64,000 bases of DNA, from contig NZ_AZFK01000077.1 of the NCBI RefSeq assembly GCF_001435775.1, positions 1 to 64,000 on the forward strand. Direction: 5' to 3'. Both the position numbers and the translations under genes were made by a program. Shown here piece by piece: positions 56,745-64,000 of the stretch (positions are counted from its first letter, which is position 1; each line of letters starts with the position of its first letter). The notes under the pieces are model-generated. The model ran no database searches. It was not told where the DNA came from and saw nothing but the letters and a program-made list of their open reading frames with translations. The stretch comes from Limosilactobacillus ingluviei DSM 15946 (GTDB lineage Bacteria > Bacillota > Bacilli > Lactobacillales > Lactobacillaceae).

Positions 56745-56782
56745 TGCAAAAAAAAGCGCCGCCACTCGCCAGCGGCCGCGAA
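56745..56782 (-). terminator. SemiSWEET gene terminator
   Basis: Minus strand: GC-rich hairpin GCCGCT ... AGTGGCGGC with a bulge and eight T, right after the stop at 56787. Confidence 0.75.
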
Positions 56783-56786
56783 GAAG

Positions 56787-57056
56787 TTAGAAACAAGTAG
56801 CAAAAGTGGCAAAGCTGAAGAAAATCCCCGGGAAGTTAGCCCAAAAGACAAACCAGTCCCGGTCCCGCTTAAAGAAGGCATAGATGCTCCAAAGCGTACA
56901 GTTAACCCCCGCCACAAAGGGTTGCAAAGGTGCGGCCTTGACGCCGGCTAAGTTCTTTTGAATCTGGGCAATGTAGGAAACATACATCAAAACAGCAATC
57001 ACACTGGCAATCCGGCCCAGCCACAAAATAAAGGTCTTTTCTTGGTTTTCCATCAT
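56787..57056 (-). CDS. SemiSWEET sugar transporter
   Basis: Three-helix half-transporter that dimerises to move sugars down their gradient. 89 residues with three hydrophobic segments (about 11-30, 45-62 and 70-88). The family motif MYVSYIAQIQKNL near 23-35 (PQ-loop with Ala for Pro) and NCTLWSIYAFF near 52-62 are typical. Two adjacent ATGs; AGAGGAAG supports either. It lies downstream of a LacI gene and has an operator-rich promoter, so it is probably sugar-regulated. Confidence 0.85.
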   Translation of the reverse strand: MMENQEKTFILWLGRIASVIAVLMYVSYIAQIQKNLAGVKAAPLQPFVAGVNCTLWSIYAFFKRDRDWFVFWANFPGIFFSFATFATCF

Positions 57057-57070
57057 CCATCTTCCTCTCG

Positions 57071-57124
57071 TAAGCGTTTTCTGATTACGCTTATAATGTT
57101 AGCGCTTTATCTACTTTGTGTCAA
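57071..57124 (-). promoter_or_regulatory. SemiSWEET promoter with two operator-like sites
   Basis: Minus strand: -35 TTGACA (57119-57124), 17-bp spacer containing AAAGCGCT (similar to a LacI or cre site), -10 TAACAT (57096-57101). An inverted repeat TAAGCGT / ACGCTTA (57087-57093 and 57071-57077) lies just downstream. Repression by the upstream LacI or CcpA is plausible. Confidence 0.55.
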
Positions 57125-57140
57125 CCGCATGACATACAAG

Positions 57141-57173
57141 AAAAATAAAAACTGATCCCACCAAGGGACCAGT
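57141..57173 (-). terminator. Terminator of the second lacI gene
   Basis: Minus strand: stem ACTGGTCCC / GGGATCAGT (one mismatch) around TTGGT, then TTTTATTTTT. Confidence 0.85.
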
Positions 57174-57183
57174 CAAATTTCCT

Positions 57184-58161
57184 TTACCCGGTTAACCCCG
57201 GGATCAGTTTTACCGGCAGGGTCACGGATTCTACCGCTTGGCCTGCGAGGCGTTTTTGCAGCAAATCGACGGCGGCTTGCGCCATTTCGGGGATCGGCTG
57301 TTGGATTGTTGTCAAATCCGGGAAGAGCAACCGCGTCGAGCTGGCCCCGTCGTAGCCAATTACCTTGACGTCTTCTGGCACCCGTTTGCCCGCCTTTTGG
57401 GCCGCATTGATGGCTAAGCGGGCGTTGGTATCATTATCGGCAAAAATTCCGTCACATTCGGGATGTTCAGCAAAGAGCCGATCAAAGACCGCCGCCTTTT
57501 GGTCATCTGGCAAATCAAAGCTGATCTCATAGGTCAGCTTTTCCCGACCATACTTGGTCATTAACTCTTCGTAACCCCGCCGCCGCTCTTGGTTGGGCGT
57601 GGCCAACGTCGCTGGATAATTAGTGTGGATAATGTGTTGGCAGCCCGCGTCAAGCAAGCGTTGGGTGGCTAAGCAGCCCCCTTGGTAATTATCCGCGGCC
57701 ACGACCGGGATCTGCTTGCTGACAATTCGTTCAATCGAAACAATCGGTAAATTGGTATTATGGTAGGCTTCAATCCCCTCATTGTGGGCCCCGACTATCA
57801 AGCCATCAATTTGACCGTTAAACAGCAATTGCAAGTACTGCTCTTCTTTCCCCGGGTTATTTTGGCTGTTGCCCATTACCACCCGGTAGCCCAGTTCATA
57901 GAGCCGGGTTTCCAATTCTGCTTCCAGCTGACCGAAAAAGGGGTTGTTGACGGTCGGAAAGACCAAGCCGACGAGATCCGTGCGTTGCTTATAAAGCTGA
58001 CGGGCGACCGCATTCGGGCGGTAATTGAGTTCCTCCATTGCCTGGTGGACCTTATTAATTGTTTGCTTACTCAGGTAGCCGCGGTTGTTTAAGACCCGCG
58101 AGACCGTCGTTACTGAGACGCCGGCGAGTTTGGCGACATCCTGGAGTTTTACCCTTGCCAT
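57184..58161 (-). CDS. LacI-family transcriptional regulator (second copy)
   Basis: DNA-binding sugar-responsive repressor. 325 residues from ATG 58161 (GGAG eight bases upstream; the GTG at 58170 overlaps that site). Helix-turn-helix KLQDVAKLAGVSVTTVSRVL near 5-24, effector-binding domain after about 60. The sequence resembles the LacI at 22566 throughout (RGYLS, NYRPNAVARQL, FAEHPE, VIGYDG). Only SemiSWEET follows, so the two may form a small sugar-uptake module; the effector is unknown. Confidence 0.88.
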   Translation of the reverse strand: MARVKLQDVAKLAGVSVTTVSRVLNNRGYLSKQTINKVHQAMEELNYRPNAVARQLYKQRTDLVGLVFPTVNNPFFGQLEAELETRLYELGYRVVMGNSQNNPGKEEQYLQLLFNGQIDGLIVGAHNEGIEAYHNTNLPIVSIERIVSKQIPVVAADNYQGGCLATQRLLDAGCQHIIHTNYPATLATPNQERRRGYEELMTKYGREKLTYEISFDLPDDQKAAVFDRLFAEHPECDGIFADNDTNARLAINAAQKAGKRVPEDVKVIGYDGASSTRLLFPDLTTIQQPIPEMAQAAVDLLQKRLAGQAVESVTLPVKLIPGLTG

Positions 58162-58204
58162 TTTTGTCACTCCGTTACGTAATTTTTTGTGAAAGATTGC
58201 GTTA

Positions 58205-58210
58205 AGTATA
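58205..58210 (-). promoter_or_regulatory. Extended -10 of the second lacI
   Basis: Minus strand TGGTATACT (hexamer TATACT) about 45 bp upstream of the ATG; no clear -35. Confidence 0.5.
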
Positions 58211-58294
58211 CCATATTTCCGCTTTTCACCGGCCCCTCCGTTCCGGGGCCAGCGACGGGAAAGGGCGGCCTGATAAGGTTTGACCTTTGAAAAG

Positions 58295-58326
58295 AAAAAA
58301 TTCAGCTGGGGAAGTCCCCAACTGAA
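58295..58326 (-). terminator. Terminator of the MFS gene at 58352
   Basis: Minus strand: stem TTCAGTTGGGG / CCCCAGCTGAA (one G-U) around a short loop, then six T. Confidence 0.9.
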
Positions 58327-58351
58327 CCGTGCTGAACTAATTTTAATTTAG

Positions 58352-59536
58352 TTAATTTTGCGCCATAAATTTGCGCAAGCCAAATGAGATTCCAAAGGCC
58401 ACCATCAAGAAAACCGTCACAATCAAGTACGGGTACTGGTAATTCCAGTCTAGGGTCGCCCCGGATAAGAGGGGCCCAAAAATATTCCCGATGCTGGTCA
58501 AGGACATGTTCATCCCGTTGATCAACCCCTGATCCTTGGTGCTGGCCTTCGTCAAGAGGGTGGTAATCGCCGGCCGCAGCAAATCAAAGGCCTCGAAGAC
58601 CACCAGGGTGGCGACGATGATTTGCCAATGGGAGTGGTCATAGATCACGACCAAGGTTGCTAACGCGCTGAGCAAGTAACTGTAACGAATTAATTTGACT
58701 TCGCCCAGCCAAACAACCAACTTTTCAAAGAAGAAGACCTGCAAGACCAGCGACAAAATCCCGTTTAAGGTCAAAACGGTCGCGATCGCGGCTAAATCAA
58801 ACTGGTGCACCTCATTGACGTACAGACTGTAAATACTTTCAAAGCCGGCCAAGCCAAAGGCGGCCACTAAGATCATCGCAAATAAAATCAACATTGGCCG
58901 GGTCATTAAGTGCCGATACTTCCCCCAGCCGGGAGCCGGCGACGTTGGCGCCGGTTCACTTGGTTGGCCCAGGTCAACTTTGCGATCATCCGGCAGCCAG
59001 AACAGCGCCACCAAAGTTGCCATCCCGCCGAGGATCCCGGCCACCCAAAACGGGACTTTGTAGCCCCAGGCCGCCAGAATCCCGCCCAGGCCCGGGCCCA
59101 GGATTAAGCCCCCGCTAAAGGCGGCCGACAGCCACCCAATCACTTTGGCCCGTTCCCGCGGGGTCGTAATATCGGCCGCCAACGCCATCGAGGTCGGGAC
59201 AAACATCGCGGCTGACAGGCCATCGATCACCCGAGAAAAATCAAAAATCCACAGGGTGTTCCCGACCGCAAAGATCAATTGCCCAATGGCAAACAACACC
59301 ATCCCCCAGATTAGCATCGGCTTTCTCCCGAGCCGGTCCGACCAACGACCGACCACTGGGGAAGCGACAAATTGTACCAGGGCAAACAGGGCTGACATCA
59401 CCCCCATATCAAAGGCCGAAAAATGGTATTCATTTTTGATAAAGGGCATGACCGGGAAAATCAGGCTAAGCCCGAGACAGATTAAAAATTCACAGACGAT
59501 CATAATCGCAATCGTCCGTTTGACCAGTTTGGACAT
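58352..59536 (-). CDS. MFS multidrug efflux transporter (NorA/Bmr-like)
   Basis: Twelve-helix drug:H+ antiporter. 394 residues from ATG 59536 (AAGGGGGACC upstream). Motif A GRWSDRLGRKP near 62-72 in loop 2-3 and the helix 5 motif GLILGPGLGGIL near 140-151 define the drug-exporter group. Upstream in-frame starts up to 59593 lack sites and cross an inverted repeat. An almost perfect 29-bp inverted repeat overlaps the leader, so an unlinked TetR- or MarR-type regulator may control it. The substrate is not known. Confidence 0.87.
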   Translation of the reverse strand: MSKLVKRTIAIMIVCEFLICLGLSLIFPVMPFIKNEYHFSAFDMGVMSALFALVQFVASPVVGRWSDRLGRKPMLIWGMVLFAIGQLIFAVGNTLWIFDFSRVIDGLSAAMFVPTSMALAADITTPRERAKVIGWLSAAFSGGLILGPGLGGILAAWGYKVPFWVAGILGGMATLVALFWLPDDRKVDLGQPSEPAPTSPAPGWGKYRHLMTRPMLILFAMILVAAFGLAGFESIYSLYVNEVHQFDLAAIATVLTLNGILSLVLQVFFFEKLVVWLGEVKLIRYSYLLSALATLVVIYDHSHWQIIVATLVVFEAFDLLRPAITTLLTKASTKDQGLINGMNMSLTSIGNIFGPLLSGATLDWNYQYPYLIVTVFLMVAFGISFGLRKFMAQN

Positions 59537-59560
59537 CGTCTGGTCCCCCTTTCCACGAAA

Positions 59561-59589
59561 AAAGTGCATTAGCCATGCTAACACACTTT
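59561..59589 (-). promoter_or_regulatory. Inverted repeat before the efflux gene
   Basis: Arms AAAGTG..TTAGC (59561-59573) and GCTAA..CACTTT (59577-59589) around CAT, broken only by two non-matching bases in each arm. It lies 25 bp upstream of the ATG, overlapping the likely transcript start, and looks like a dimeric repressor operator. Confidence 0.55.
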
Positions 59590-59613
59590 GCAATGTAACG
59601 ATACTAATTTGCC

Positions 59614-60312
59614 TTAAATTTTTAATTCGGCGAAAAAGGCCACTGCATCGCCGGTGAGCATTGTAAAATCAACCGGTAAATGCAGCGGTTCCTGGTTGAT
59701 TGCCAGGATTTGGGCCGCCGGATTAGCGTAGTTCAACAATCCGGCAAACGGGTAGACTTGCATCGACGTACCCACGATCACGACCAGATCGGCCGCTTGT
59801 AGGGCCGCCAGTGACTGCTGCAGGGCCGCCTCCGGAATGGCTTCATCATACAAGACAATGTCCGGCCGCAAGGCACCCCCGTCGGCGGCGTGCAAGCGAC
59901 TGTGCAAGTAGTCAGCCACCGGCACGGTCTGGTGACACTTTTCACAGTAGACCCGCTCCAAGGTCCCGTGGAAATTCACCAGGTGCTTGGTCTGGGCCTT
60001 TTCGTAAAGCCCATCGATATTTTGGGTGATTACCACCGCCCGGTCCTGCTGGGTCAAGGCCGCTTGCTTTTGGTGAATGACATTCGGCTGGGCCGCCGGA
60101 AAGTACAAGTTGTCCTTACAAAACTGGTAAAAACCGGCCGGGTCACTGGCGAAATAACGGTGACTCAGGTAATACTCAGCATTGCGATTCTTAGTGTACA
60201 AGCCATTGGCCGAACGAAAATCGGGAATTCCTGAGGCAGTCGACACCCCCGCCCCGGTCAAAAAGACAATCTGCTGGGCCGCATCAAAGGCGGCTTGAAT
60301 TTGGGCATCCAT
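59614..60312 (-). CDS. NAD-dependent protein deacylase (Sir2 family)
   Basis: Removes acyl groups from protein lysines with NAD, giving O-acyl-ADP-ribose. 232 residues. GAGVSTASGIPDFR (20-33), TQNIDGLY (96-103) and the catalytic His in NFHGT (113-117) are intact. The zinc site is only half present: Cys123 and Cys126 (CEKC) but no second CxxC where it is expected near 140-150. Last gene of a tight operon, four bases after the HELLH-motif gene. RBS AAGGAAGTG. Confidence 0.93.
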   Translation of the reverse strand: MDAQIQAAFDAAQQIVFLTGAGVSTASGIPDFRSANGLYTKNRNAEYYLSHRYFASDPAGFYQFCKDNLYFPAAQPNVIHQKQAALTQQDRAVVITQNIDGLYEKAQTKHLVNFHGTLERVYCEKCHQTVPVADYLHSRLHAADGGALRPDIVLYDEAIPEAALQQSLAALQAADLVVIVGTSMQVYPFAGLLNYANPAAQILAINQEPLHLPVDFTMLTGDAVAFFAELKI

Positions 60313-60316
60313 GCGT

Positions 60317-61276
60317 TCACTTCCTTAACAGATACGGGATCCCCCGGTCCTCCAAGAAAGTCTGGACCGGCGTGTCATACCACTTGACAAAGGCGTCCGG
60401 AGTATTCGGCTGGGGCGCCGGCAAGACAAAGGAATTCTGCCGGTCGTTGCGCCGAATCCCAACGTAGACCTCCTTGTCCCCGTGGCGGCTTTGCATATCC
60501 GAATGGAAAATTTCAAAGACCTGCCGGACCTTCAAGCGCAGCTGTCGTTCACTTAAGGCCGGGGTTAAGGTGGTGAAGTCATTGTTGTGTAAGGCAGGTA
60601 AGCCCCAGGCCTGCATTTGCTCGTCAAAAAGCCGGAACAGCTTGACGATTTGGCGCCGCATCTCAAACGGTGAGTCCACCGGCTTAGTTGCCCAGGCCGC
60701 GTACAACTTTTGCGCCGCCGCAAAGGCGACCGGGTAAGCGGCCGTCAAGGTTGGCGCAACCTGGTCGAGGTGGTCGCCATAAAAGACCAGGGCGTCCAAG
60801 AGGGTCAGCAGGCGCAGGGTCCGTTCGTCGTTATCACCATCTTTTTCTGGCGTCAGGGTCGCTTGAATCCCCTTGAGGTAAGCCGCTTCGATCGTATCAT
60901 CGATCAGACCGTGTTGACGTTGCACCTCCACCACCACCCGGTGCATTGCCACGTCGTAAAGGTCGGTCGCCATGATCATCATTTGTTCATCCAATTGCGC
61001 ATTGCCCAAGGACAAGGAAAAGAAGATCTGCGGGAAGCCCTGCAATAACATCAACAAGTGCAACAATTCGTGCGACGCCGTGTAATCAGGAGCCGTCACA
61101 TCGTTGACCGTAATAAAGAGGCCGCCGGGCAAGACCTTTTGGCTGGCTTGGTCATGCCGCACGTAGCCGGTCTTTTGGTCGCCAAACTGGACAAAGACGC
61201 TCCCGTCGGGGTAGCGATCGTTTACTTCGGCCAGCAGTTTTTGGACCGTCGCATTCAATTCAATCTTTTCACTCAT
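60317..61276 (-). CDS. Uncharacterised protein with HELLH zincin-like motif
   Basis: Function unknown; homologues in lactobacilli may be annotated IpaB/EvcA family (from memory). 319 residues, no signal peptide or transmembrane helix, so cytoplasmic. A zinc-protease-like motif SHELLHLL (His69, Glu70, His73) follows a beta-rich N-terminus (GSVFVQFGD, GGLFITVND). A helical middle (about 85-220) with YDVAMHRVVVEVQ and a C-terminal KEVYVGIRR / FVLPAPQPNTPDAFVKWY region complete it. A third metal ligand is not obvious. It overlaps mvaA by 8 bp and precedes sir2 by four bases. Confidence 0.82.
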   Translation of the reverse strand: MSEKIELNATVQKLLAEVNDRYPDGSVFVQFGDQKTGYVRHDQASQKVLPGGLFITVNDVTAPDYTASHELLHLLMLLQGFPQIFFSLSLGNAQLDEQMMIMATDLYDVAMHRVVVEVQRQHGLIDDTIEAAYLKGIQATLTPEKDGDNDERTLRLLTLLDALVFYGDHLDQVAPTLTAAYPVAFAAAQKLYAAWATKPVDSPFEMRRQIVKLFRLFDEQMQAWGLPALHNNDFTTLTPALSERQLRLKVRQVFEIFHSDMQSRHGDKEVYVGIRRNDRQNSFVLPAPQPNTPDAFVKWYDTPVQTFLEDRGIPYLLRK

Positions 61277-62525
61277 TTTCTCTCATCTCCCGTAACAGTG
61301 CTGTTGCTTTGGCCGCATCAACGTGGTTTTCCGTCGCCAAGTGGGCCACCAGAGTGGGCACTTCAGTGGGGGTCGCTCCCACGCTCAAGGCCAACGACCG
61401 GTATTGCAATTTCATGTGGCCGGCTTGAATTCCGGTTGTCGCCAACGCCCGCAAAGCCGCCAGGTTTTGCGCCAGACCAAGGCTGGCAATTACTTGGGCC
61501 AGTTCCTTGGCGGACTGAATCCGACTGATTTGATAGTTTAACTTCGACTGGGGGGTTAGCTTAATCGACCCGCCGACCGTCCCGACCGGCATCGGGAGTT
61601 CTAACATCCCCATTAGCCCTTCGGCGCCAACGGTCCAGACCGCCAGCCCCCGGTAGTGTCCGTTCTTGGCAGCGTAGGCGTGAGCGCCACTTTCGATCGC
61701 GCGCCAATCATTGCCACTGGCCAGTACGGCCGCATCAATTCCGTTCATGATCCCCTTGTTATGGGTTGCCGCCCGGTAGGGATCAACCTGGGCTAAATTA
61801 CTAAGAGCACTGATCCGCTGGGCGACGGTTTCGCCATCAAGCGCGGCCGTCGCCAGGTCGGCAAAGGCCACCTGACATGTGACCGTCACCAAGGAATGAT
61901 CCGCCAAGTTACTAAGAATGGCGGTCAAGACATCGTAACCATTCTCCCGCAAGTGCGCGGCCACGGCTTCGGCCATCGTATTAACCGAGTTGGCCCCCAT
62001 CGCATCTTGCACGTCAATTAACAAATCGACACTGACAAAGCTGCCCAAAGGGCGAATCTGCAGGTCCACCGCGCCGCCGCCGCGTTTTTGCATTGACGGC
62101 CGGGCGGCGTTGGCCAGCTGGAGCAACTCCGCCTTGTGCATTAATAAATCGGTAATTACGTGGTCGGGATCGGTCACGTTTTGTAAGACGACCTGCCCGA
62201 TCATTTGCCGCTCTTGAATTACGGCCGTAAAACCACCGCTTTGGGCGACCCGTTTGGCCCCGTTGGAAGCCGCCGCAATCACCGAGGGTTCTTCCGTGGC
62301 CATCGGGACCGTGTACGGCTGCCCGTTGACGACTAGGCCTAAGACCAGTCCCTCAGGAACCCGGTAATCGGTCACGTAATTTTCAATTACCAGATCATGC
62401 TCTGGCGTGGCGTTGATTTGCAGCTGGGCCTCCCCTAACGGTCCCAAATCACGACCGTGGGCCAATAACGTTTGTCGTTGGGCCAAGCTGCGGCGGTAAA
62501 AGCCGCGTTGCCATTCCTCAGTCAT
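61269..62525 (-). CDS. mvaA: Hydroxymethylglutaryl-CoA reductase (class II)
   Basis: Reduces HMG-CoA to mevalonate, committing carbon to isoprenoids by the mevalonate pathway. 418 residues, the bacterial class II size. ENYVTDYRVPEGL near 48-60, DAMGANSVNTMAE near 176-188, and GGSIKLTP near 318 are the substrate and NAD(P) motifs; MATEEPSVIAAASNGAK near 75-91 carries the catalytic Glu. It starts in the end of ppx (8-bp overlap) and overlaps the next gene likewise, with AAAGGGGG upstream of the ATG. It proves a mevalonate route, which makes the ispE-like gene notable. Confidence 0.95.
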   Translation of the reverse strand: MTEEWQRGFYRRSLAQRQTLLAHGRDLGPLGEAQLQINATPEHDLVIENYVTDYRVPEGLVLGLVVNGQPYTVPMATEEPSVIAAASNGAKRVAQSGGFTAVIQERQMIGQVVLQNVTDPDHVITDLLMHKAELLQLANAARPSMQKRGGGAVDLQIRPLGSFVSVDLLIDVQDAMGANSVNTMAEAVAAHLRENGYDVLTAILSNLADHSLVTVTCQVAFADLATAALDGETVAQRISALSNLAQVDPYRAATHNKGIMNGIDAAVLASGNDWRAIESGAHAYAAKNGHYRGLAVWTVGAEGLMGMLELPMPVGTVGGSIKLTPQSKLNYQISRIQSAKELAQVIASLGLAQNLAALRALATTGIQAGHMKLQYRSLALSVGATPTEVPTLVAHLATENHVDAAKATALLREMRENE

Positions 62526-63459
62526 CAGTCTGCGCCCCCTTTTGTCGCTGCTGAATATACTCCGTAATAATCCCTTCCCGCACTCCGCTTTCCGAGAAAA
62601 TCACCCGGCCGTCGCTATTGCGTTGCAACAAGCAAATCAAGGGCAGCATCCCGCCGATGATAATGTCGGCCCGGTCGGCTTCCAAGCCATTCATCTTCTT
62701 GCGTTGGGCCAAGTTGCGGTTTAACAACTCCCGAAAGGTCGCATATACGACCCGCGAGGACAGCCGGTAGCCATGAATCCGGCCGTTTTGTTGGTGCCGG
62801 TGCGACTTGCTCATCCGCGCTAAGGTCCGGTTGGCCCCACCTAATAAGACAATCGGCACCCGGTTGGCAAAGCGCAGCCACGGGACCTTGTTAAAGCGGT
62901 CGGTCACCAGCGTCTCAGCCCGGAACAAATCACTGGCCTTAACGAAGCCACCCAAGTGAAACTGCTCGGACAGATTGACCGCGCCAAAGGGCAGAGAAAT
63001 CAGGTCGCGGGCCCGTTGGTTTTGGACCAAGACCAACTCACAGCTGGCGCCCCCGACATCTAAGATCAAGCAATGGTCCATCTTTAAAGTGCGCACCACC
63101 CCCAGGTAGTCATAATAGGCTTCCTGCCGGCCCGATAAGACCCGCAGTTCAATCCCAACTTCTTGTTTGACCCGTTTTAAAAATACGGCCTGATTTTTGG
63201 CTTGCCGGACCGCGGCCGTCGCAATCGCCACCACCGTCAGATTGGGCATCCCGGTGTACAGGCGTTTGAACCGTTTTAAAGCCGCGATGGTCCGATCCAT
63301 CGCGGCAGGCTGGAGCATCCGCTCGGGACCCATCCCCTCGGACAACCGGCTGTTTTCCTTAACCCGCTTCACCTCATGAAACTCTCCGTTGCGAGAAATC
63401 TTGGTGATCGCCAGGCGGGCTGAATTGGAGCCCAGATCCACAATCGCCAGGTTTTCCAC
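62518..63459 (-). CDS. ppx: Exopolyphosphatase / GppA-type phosphatase
   Basis: Actin-fold phosphatase that releases phosphate from polyphosphate or pppGpp. 313 residues, single catalytic domain without the C-terminal HD extension. Family blocks are visible: VDLGSNSARLAI (8-19), VAIATAAVRQAKNQ near 76-89, DVGGASCELV near 138-147 and LLGGANRTL near 205. GTG start with GAGGTGAGG upstream. It is the first gene of the ppx-mvaA-HELLH-sir2 unit, with three coupled overlaps or short gaps. Confidence 0.92.
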   Translation of the reverse strand: MENLAIVDLGSNSARLAITKISRNGEFHEVKRVKENSRLSEGMGPERMLQPAAMDRTIAALKRFKRLYTGMPNLTVVAIATAAVRQAKNQAVFLKRVKQEVGIELRVLSGRQEAYYDYLGVVRTLKMDHCLILDVGGASCELVLVQNQRARDLISLPFGAVNLSEQFHLGGFVKASDLFRAETLVTDRFNKVPWLRFANRVPIVLLGGANRTLARMSKSHRHQQNGRIHGYRLSSRVVYATFRELLNRNLAQRKKMNGLEADRADIIIGGMLPLICLLQRNSDGRVIFSESGVREGIITEYIQQRQKGAQTDD

Positions 63460-63512
63460 GGCTCCTCACCTCTCTTCACATTTATTTTTTCACCATTAAA
63501 ATATCACTTTTA

Positions 63513-63518
63513 ATCTTA
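63513..63518 (-). promoter_or_regulatory. Extended -10 of the ppx operon
   Basis: Minus strand TGGTAAGAT (hexamer TAAGAT) about 55 bp upstream of ppx; no clear -35. Confidence 0.4.
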
Positions 63519-63601
63519 CCATTTTCTCGCCGGTCCGACACCAATTGACGATCGCTTTTCTCAAAAAGTCGGGGCCCGCCGCCCGAGCGACAACTTTCGG
63601 C

Positions 63602-63630
63602 TTGCCCTAAGCGGGGGTTCTCACTACAAT
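63602..63630 (+). promoter_or_regulatory. helD promoter
   Basis: -35 TTGCCC (63602-63607), 17-bp spacer, -10 TACAAT (63625-63630), 75 bp upstream of helD. Confidence 0.6.
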
Positions 63631-63704
63631 AGAAACATTGTCAAACCCACTTGACCGAAAAAATTCTTTCTACCTATTATTTAGCATAAGGGGGCACTTT
63701 GCAC

Positions 63705-64000
63705 GTGAAGTCAACTGATCCTGAACGCCAAGCCGAACAAGCCCGGGTGGATGCCGTAATCGCTGCCATTGAAGACCAAATCATCCGGACCAAGGCGGCC
63801 TTAGCCAAGGCCCACGCCGAAACCCGGGCGGTGGAAAAAAACTACGGCGCCAACACGTCCATTAACCGCTACGAAATTGACGACATTGCCGAATCCCGGG
63901 CTGAAATCGAACAACAACGGCGCTTGCTGTTCCAAGCCAGCGAAAACGAAGAGATCCTAAAGCGCCAGCTCGCTACCCTCCAAGAATTAAAGAAGAGTCC
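63705..64000 (+). CDS. helD: HelD-like RNA polymerase recycling helicase (partial, N-terminus)
   Basis: Start of a UvrD/Rep-type DNA helicase of the HelD family, which dislodges stalled polymerase. 98 codons are visible and the gene runs off the window. The N-terminal coiled-coil arm, typical for HelD insertion into the polymerase secondary channel, is seen as alternating heptads (ERQAEQARVDAVIAAIEDQ, ETRAVEKNYG, AEIEQQRRLLFQ). It starts at GTG 63705 with AAGGGGG ten bases upstream; TTG 63699 is an alternative. The catalytic domain is outside the window, so the call rests on this arm. Confidence 0.75.
   Translation, partial: MKSTDPERQAEQARVDAVIAAIEDQIIRTKAALAKAHAETRAVEKNYGANTSINRYEIDDIAESRAEIEQQRRLLFQASENEEILKRQLATLQELKKS

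Noticed and set aside
63460-63601. Search for tRNA or riboswitch before helD and other long leaders
   Set aside because: No cloverleaf, T-box specifier or riboswitch core could be recognised.

Overview
The window is about 64 kb of chromosome from a low-to-mid GC Firmicute, almost certainly a Lactobacillaceae member. A heterofermentative Limosilactobacillus-like species is my best guess, from the fairly high GC, the TTG/GTG starts, the gene order and the sucrose genes; the species itself is inference. Most genes lie on the minus strand, and tandem promoters at the extreme left look like those of an rRNA operon leaving the window leftwards, so minus is probably the leading strand. I saw no prophage, insertion sequence, CRISPR array or tRNA.

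Layout. 0.4-13.9 kb is the conserved block also known from Bacillus (pth-mfd-rqcP-divIC-S1 protein-tilS-hpt-ftsH-hslO-dusB-lysS). 14-22.5 kb holds cbpA, mazF-alr-acpS-cshA, murF, lemA-htpX, a low-molecular-weight phosphatase and a lipoprotein. 22.5-29.8 kb is a sucrose region: a LacI regulator, a GH32 fructofuranosidase with a proton-coupled sugar permease on the plus strand, and an MFS transporter with sucrose phosphorylase on the minus strand. The two promoters share a long palindromic operator. 29.8-33.3 kb is purR-glmU-prs. 33.4-38.3 kb is an accessory stretch (zinc/manganese ABC transporter with a Zur-like box, a membrane protein, a 2-hydroxyacid dehydrogenase, an acetyltransferase) sitting between purR and ispE. 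38.3-43.6 kb is metG-tatD-rnmV-ksgA followed by ispE. 43.6-55.3 kb carries a DUF72 protein, sortase A, an efflux pump, a lipase-like protein, rpmE2, murA, pyrG, rpoE, a DUF1934 protein, an HD hydrolase and a HAD phosphatase. 55.3-59.6 kb has an Rrf2 regulator with a QorB-like oxidoreductase, a second LacI regulator with a SemiSWEET, and a drug-efflux MFS protein. 59.6-63.5 kb is a tight ppx-mvaA-(HELLH protein)-sir2 operon, and the window ends inside helD.

How the genes work together. Sucrose appears to enter unphosphorylated and to be split either by hydrolysis or by phosphorolysis. Cell-wall precursor steps are scattered along the region (alr, murF, murA, glmU), as are nucleotide supply (prs, pyrG, hpt, purR) and translation quality control and RNA maturation (lysS, metG, tilS, dusB, rqcP, pth, rnmV, ksgA).

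Most striking points. pyrG has a complete leader attenuator with a GGGCTCC initiation sequence, as in the CTP-sensing reiterative-transcription system. A 24-bp perfect palindrome is shared (21/24) by the two sucrose promoters. MurA has Asp in place of the fosfomycin-target Cys. ispE is found beside HMG-CoA reductase. A MazF toxin has no MazE neighbour. adcC/znuC and perhaps mfd may start at AUC. An undescribed HELLH-motif protein lies in the ppx-mvaA-sir2 operon.
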